Translations under genes and position numbers: made by a program
Assembly: GCA_030704615.1 (NCBI GenBank)
Contig: CM060731.1
Coordinates: forward strand, 32,240,001 to 32,304,000
DNA length: 64,000 nucleotides
Direction of reading: 5' to 3'
Source: Takakia lepidozioides
Lineage: Eukaryota; Streptophyta; Takakiopsida; Takakiales; Takakiaceae
Notes under the pieces: model-generated
What the model saw: only the letters and a program-made list of their open reading frames with translations
Told to the model about the DNA's origin: nothing
Databases searched by the model: none
In this document: positions 58,660 through 64,000 of the stretch, in pieces
Numbering within the stretch: the first letter of the stretch is position 1
Layout of the letters: each line of letters starts with the position of its first letter

Positions 58660-60679
58660 GACGTATCTCGCTGTTGGTCTGCAAGATATATAGCTACGGA
58701 AGGATGACTGGTGAGGAGTGGAGGAGGAACCCGAAAAGAGAAGCTAAGTGCCGCTCTTCTGCCAGATCTCCAACTCTGGGTACTGAAAAGAAAACAAACA
58801 AAGCAGACAGGCGAAAGAAGTGAACTTTCTGTGGGACTCCAGAAAAATGAGAAACAGAGCTTATATGTAACTACAATGACGTGACCTTATATACTTCCTA
58901 TACTCTAACAGTCATCGTGCTAGGAGTAGAAACCCCGAAGAGACTACAAAACTATTACTCATGAAGACAGTGTCTTCTTGAGAGAACCCAGCAAATAGGA
59001 TATTTGCTAGAATGTTTACGTAGTCTTAGTAGTACTCATCAATCTCATCAAACTTTTAGATCCGATTGACCCAAAACGAAAGATTTCCTTCACTAAACTG
59101 TGATGAAGAACTCAGTGATTTTGTTTGGACCCAAAAATGCAACAAGGAAAAGGAAGCCCGTTTGATCTGTTCGCATGATTTCCTCCACAGTGAAGATGTT
59201 TTTCGATCTGACTCAGAAGGACACTTGTCCCCGTAACATTAGCCACATGCCAGCTTCTCATCACAACTCAAGGGAGGCAGTACAGCATCAAAGGAAGGAT
59301 GAGGACGACGACACATGGCTTGCGTTGCATGGGATGGCCCACGTAGGCCTGCATTTCCTCTTAAGTTACATTGGCCTTGACAGGAATAGGGTTATCACCC
59401 TTGACACGGAAATACCGTACTTACCTAGCTTACTAGGCAATAATTAATTCAAAATCAAGTGCCTAATTTTTTATTTATTTTTCTTAATGTTAACAGGGGG
59501 ATTGTAGCCCTGATAAATTTTATTGAAAGATAAGGAAAAAATAACCTTACAAAGAGCCAGAAGGAAGATTAATGAGGCACCGCTCCAAACCAGGAATCGG
59601 CAACGGAGGGGGGAGGAGAGAGGGAAACAGAGTAGAGTCACCTCAAATATCCAAGCACTAACCTGAAAGCCAGAACAAGGAAACAACCTAATTAAAAGCT
59701 ACCAGAGAGCCAGCGTTCAGCAAGTCCATCAGAACTATACTAAACCCAAGCAATCAAATAGCCTGAAACCAGATAACTCACAAGTTTAATGTAGCGTGGT
59801 TGGCGGGGTCCGGTATAAATGGAAAAAGTGCCGGGCAGGAGGCAGGATTAAGGGGGGCCTGCAGCAAATCTGCCGGGCGGAGCCAACGGTGGAGCACTGA
59901 GTCAACGGTGGAGCCGTTTTGGGGCAAGTACCGTGGCACCATGGAGATGCTCTTAGATGGAATCAACCTGCGGCTGTACCATTTGACAGCAAACACTACC
60001 AGGGACCTTGCTGCACAGTTGATGGGGGAACACTGGAATTTTTGAGGCAGAACAAAAATGAATATCAGACTGGTCTGGTAACAGGTAGGGTATTACTTTA
60101 AGATTTATTGGGGGCAACCTATTCATAACCGCCAGGGTATTTCTCTTGGTTAAATAAGGGATGGGGATTTGATAGCCGGCCTCCCCCCTCAGGCGACCAT
60201 ACCGGTAGAGTCTCTAGTCTAAACTAGTGTTGTACCAGTATATAAGATACTATTGCATAACTAAGATTAAAAGATTGGAGTGTGGCGAGAAAGTGTGGTG
60301 GTTAGGTGCATGAATGATAGTGTCACGATTTGGGATTTACAAATGGTGCGGAACACTTGGTAATTAAATGAATTAACTTACATTGGTTTGTTATTTTTTT
60401 ACTGGAAGTGGATCCCCACTCCCCTATTCGAGGTCCAAGAAGCTCCAACTCCGAGATAAAGGTAACATACAAGAACATTAAGTCCCGTCTGAAGAAAGAC
60501 CAATAATATTGACGATGCCTTTGAGTCGGACACTGCATAAGCACTTTAGAGTTTTTCATGTCTCCCTCTCTGCCCGAGGCTCCATACATAGATTCTTTAT
60601 AAAGAAATTTTATCATAGTTTGACAAATAGCACTTAGTTACCACTATGACAGGTGGAGATTACATATCTTAATCAGTAG
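58660..60679. other. AT-hook gene upstream region and unassigned repeats
   Basis: No gene identified. At about 59480-59540 a TTAACAGGGGGATTGTAGCCC stretch after a T-rich run resembles the start of 49155-49190 (GTGAACAGGGTTTATTGGCCC), possibly ends of one repeat family. A GC-rich frame at 59800-60045 matches nothing known. Confidence 0.35.
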
Positions 60680-60745
60680 GTCTTGGAATGGAAAGTTGAG
60701 GAAGTGCGGCGCAAGCTGAATGACTACTACTTCCCTTACATTCAG
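60680..60745 (+). other. Isolated exon-like segment
   Basis: Between an AG (60678-60679) and a GTAAT donor (60746) lies a 22-codon open segment reading VLEWKVEEVRRKLNDYYFPY-IQ in phase 0. Its composition looks coding, but no neighbouring exons were found. Confidence 0.35.
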
Positions 60746-62883
60746 GTAATATCAAGTGATGGTTTTTCCTTGTTTGTTTCCATGTCAACCACCTTTGTGT
60801 GTTAAGTTGCGACCCCTGGTTTTCTTCCTTGTACTCTCATCATTTTCTTGAGCATGATCGGCATCTCTAAATCTCATCAAGAATGCTATCCTCCCTCTAA
60901 GTGATGAGTCTCCCTTAGATAATGAATGATAATCTTGAGGTATCTAAATGCCTAAGTCGACATCAAATGCAATGACTGAACAAGTTTTAAATGTCTTAAC
61001 TATGTAAAGAGTTGGGTCAACTTCAAGAGTGTCAACTCATTACATATGATTAAATTTTTCTTTATGAGCGAACCCTTCCAATTCTAACTCTAACATGTGT
61101 CTCTCAAAGCAATAGCTCTCCAACAGTCGCACACAGTGTAGAAAAAGACCTGTGGATCAAGGAAGGTGAAAAAACAACCACTGATCTTCATTACTTTACT
61201 AGATAATGAGCACTCACGTACATAATACATGTGTTGAATCTCAAAGTCAACCTCCGAGCACCTACAACTTACTCCAAGTCTGGCCTACTTGCTCAATGCA
61301 ATACTGACCAAAAGTCAGATTACTGAATTCTCTGAGGTCCTGCACAGTGAACTGAAATTCACCTGGGAACTATTATACGGGAAGTTTAATATTCTGTGGG
61401 AACCTTGCCTGGTCCACCGAATAGTGTAATTGGAAATAGCTCTCATGGATTGCTCAAGTACTGACACAGTTATATCTTGATTGCAATGGTTCAATTTATC
61501 GATATCCGTGGAAAAGATAAAAGCCTCCTTTGTTGAAGGAAGCCACGTTATGTTCACAGTGTACTCTCACTCTTACAAATTTCTGAAGTTCTAGTCTATG
61601 TTCAGTTCCGGATTGAAAGCCCTTCGTTAAGAGCGTGAGTAGGGACAATAATCAGGCTGAGCTATGCATTACTTCGTTAACTTACCACTTGCGCTTGTAC
61701 TTCTGAAGGCCACTAAGGTGCCAAATTATTATAGTAGTGAAGTAGATTTCTCTGGACTGACTCTACGCGAGGTCCGGACCTAAAGTCGGTTGTTTATATC
61801 TTTTCCGTCACTCATCATTTAGTTTCTCAACATTTAGTTTTATTTGGTCATCCCTGTGCTGGCTCTAGTTGAGAATGTCTTGTTGCCTCAATGGATGGGC
61901 ATTACCAATAGTAATGTGATTGTGTTATACTGGATGGACAGTCCTCAGGAAACATGCATCATACCTTGTTAGATTCGAGCTCTATTGCAATTTAGTGCTG
62001 ATTATTCTACTTGTCTTCATCTTTTTTGTATGTTCAGGACTGTGTAGGATGCTCGAGTCTACAGAACATTATCATCATAATATGATTGGAACCTCTTTGC
62101 CGATGGAAGCCACTTTAACTAGTTTCTTGTACCGTTTCTTCAACGTACGAGCGACTGTATTTTGGTCTCAATGAAAAAAAAGGGTTGTGGGTGTAAATCA
62201 CTCAAGACATTGGAGAAAAAAGTACAAAGGGCCGAAAGAGTAGAGGCAGAGGGGTCAGCTTCAGATAAGTTGATGCTCAAAGAATTATGGAAAAATGAGT
62301 TGGAAAATTGCACAGATTTCTAGATGTGCAGTGTGAAACTCCTTGCAGCTACCGATGTGTTGGAAACATTACTTTCTTACTTTCTTCTTCAAAGATACAA
62401 CATTCTTGAAAATTGTACGGGACAGTCAGGTGACCTTTGGGCCCTTTGAGAAAGGGTTGCAAACCCTCTCTTATCAATCTCTCGTCTGGTTTCTCCATCA
62501 GCTTCCTGAACATGAGGACCACATGGTGTATCGAGAGTGGGTGGAATATGCTCCGGATCACGTAGAGAGCATGTACATGGAGGACCTCTCCATCAGAGGA
62601 TACCTTCTAAAACCTGAAGACAAGAAATCCATGTGAGAGCAAATTACCTTGTATCTTACACATCTTAAGCAATCGGGTGGTAGGAACAACTCGGCACATA
62701 TCTTTTCCTAACACCTTGGGGCGCAACATCAAAGACTCTATTAGCATGAATCACAAGCGGAGGGCGATTATATTGAATATTGGCTTGCAAAGTGATAGAC
62801 TGCACAAGTCCTATGTGGGGATGAGAAGTGGAACGAAGTGGTCGTGTCTTGGGAACATTTTCCCACAGCTCGATAAGAATTTC
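60746..62883. other. No recognised gene
   Basis: A plus-strand frame at 62343-62636 is rich in charged residues (PEHEDHMVYREWVEYAPDHV) and might be a gene fragment, but no family is evident. The rest is AT-rich and featureless. Confidence 0.3.
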
Positions 62884-63533
62884 TCATGCCCTTTTGTTGA
62901 TCCTCAATACGATGACTATGCAAGTTTGTCCACCACTTTTGGTGAGCCAAAATTCTGCATCGGCATGCAACTCAACAAGTGATCTGACACACCAACTTCA
63001 ATCACAAAAGTTGGTCAATTCCCTTCTATGCCACGAAACTTGGGTTTGTAAACCACATCCCCTTCCTTTGATTTGCGCAAAGGGTCTCCAAATCTGGCTG
63101 ATCCAAGATTCACAATCACATTTCGGGGAAGGCCTAGATGAATCAACTTACCTGCGAACATCCTCCCAAACTTTGTTGCCCCGACCTCATGCACTACACC
63201 AACTATGAGCTTCACAATCAAAATCACTTCTCTCCCGTCGTACAGAATCCTCATGCGTGGTAGCCATCCATCTCCCTCCTAGCGCATCCTGTCAATCTCA
63301 TCAACAGACTCTTTTTTGACATCTCTAAAACCCAAGTATTGAGATGTCCGTATCCCCTCAATCAAACTCCTCGAGCGTGTCGTGCAAATCTCCTGGAAAG
63401 GAACCAAGTCTGTGAAACGGAGTGGGCAAATATTAGGATATTCAGTGAGCACTTCTTTCAGGTTTTAATCCCTCCAAGTTGGACGGTTTGACACAAACTC
63501 GACATCAGTCTCCCCACCATGGTATAACGCCAT
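62884..63533 (-). pseudogene. Broken gene, possible PD-(D/E)XK nuclease-like protein
   Basis: From an ATG at 63533 the minus strand gives a continuous protein apart from three in-frame stops (one is TGA in a GNxPTF context where Trp would be expected) and one frameshift near 62970. Recognisable text includes FTDLVPFQEICTTRSRSLIE, DGWLPRMRILYDGREV, PTFVIEVGVS, HADAEFWLTKSGGQT and IVIVLRINKRA. The PTFVIEVG...L..DA.FWL...GG.....V.. layout resembles fungal and plant proteins with a PD-(D/E)XK restriction-endonuclease-like fold; that is from memory and unproven. It sits 200 bases left of a CACTA terminus. Confidence 0.4.
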
Positions 63534-63733
63534 CTTGCAGATGATGCACCTTAACAAGCTAACATTTTACATCAACACTTTAATCATTTTGAAAACATAT
63601 ATGGAGTTTTTTTTGCACCTAGTGCATGCATTACTATTGTAAAGTGTAGTATCATATGAAATTTGAAGGGCATTGACAATTGATGTAGCAACAATTGTGG
63701 ATAGACACAATTTCTCCCGATCGACCTCTAATA
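63534..63733. other. Short spacer
   Basis: AT-rich spacer between the broken gene and the CACTA terminus; ATA directly before CACTA is the possible target duplication. Confidence 0.4.
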
Positions 63734-64000
63734 CACTACAACAGAATCCGGCTTTTACGTCTGCTATTTTCCAGTCGTATCAGCCTTTTATGACTGCATG
63801 ACTGCCCAATCAGATAAGCCCAGTCAGTTGTGACAAAAGAGTCGTAAGCGTCATAGAGTCGTATCTGCCAGTCGTGGAGCTCACTGTTGACGTGGTAACG
63901 GGGACGCCTAATCATAGTCATTGATAAGACCGTAATAATTGACTGCGAATCCATGTCAGCTTCACGTGGAACGGAAGAGATATGCCATGTGTCACGACAA
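63734..64000 (+). mobile_element. CACTA-type transposon terminus, runs off window
   Basis: CACTACAACAGAATCCGGC opens the element, which extends to the right. GTCGTA occurs repeatedly (63773, 63841 and 63859 approximately) and TGACTG units alternate with it, fitting CACTA subterminal repeats. It is a relative of the terminus at 7996. Confidence 0.75.

Noticed and set aside
59800-60045. GC-rich 81-codon plus-strand frame as a gene
   Set aside because: No homology recognised, several frames open at once because of GC-rich sequence, no splice partners.

Overview
This is nuclear DNA of a land plant. Supporting signs are a U2 snRNA gene with a plant-type upstream sequence element and TATA box, spliced genes with GT-AG introns, nuclear genes for a plastid enzyme (lumazine synthase) and a mitochondrial ribosomal protein (uS10m), an intronless 866-residue DYW-type PPR RNA-editing factor with broken relatives nearby, and CACTA, copia and non-LTR elements. 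The rich DYW-PPR content and long transposon-filled introns suggest a seedless vascular plant, perhaps a fern; that is an inference.

Layout. 1-15 kb is mostly transposon debris: a broken MULE-like transposase gene (minus), a 500-N assembly gap, the U2 gene, a decayed Ty1/copia gag, a CACTA terminus with TNP2-like remains, and a LINE copy with a clear 13-bp target duplication. 15-22 kb holds two halves of a response-regulator receiver domain on opposite strands plus more LINE copies. 22.7-30.6 kb is one gene, lumazine synthase, with eight intact exons; a 4.6-kb LINE sits in intron 3 and a 70-bp LINE end in intron 1. A divergent partner (67-aa membrane protein) starts about 200 bp away and is followed by a 169-aa conserved-looking gene. 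34-35.3 kb encodes a secreted Gly/Pro-rich repeat protein. 35.7-37.5 kb carries PPR gene fragments. 41-43.2 kb is a leucine-rich-repeat gene, 44.6-46.9 kb is cytosolic ribosomal protein uL5 (RPL11) with a LINE in intron 1, and 48.2-48.9 kb is mitochondrial uS10. 51.1-53.7 kb is the intact DYW-PPR gene, and 55.6-58.7 kb an AT-hook protein gene. The right end has a broken nuclease-like ORF and a second CACTA terminus.

The recurring theme is one non-LTR element family: it has a single EN-RT reading frame unlike the usual plant L1 type, ends in GAGTAC plus ATTC/AATC, often lies on TC microsatellites, and sits in introns of at least two housekeeping genes. Exon boundaries below were derived by hand from splice signals, phase and family conservation.
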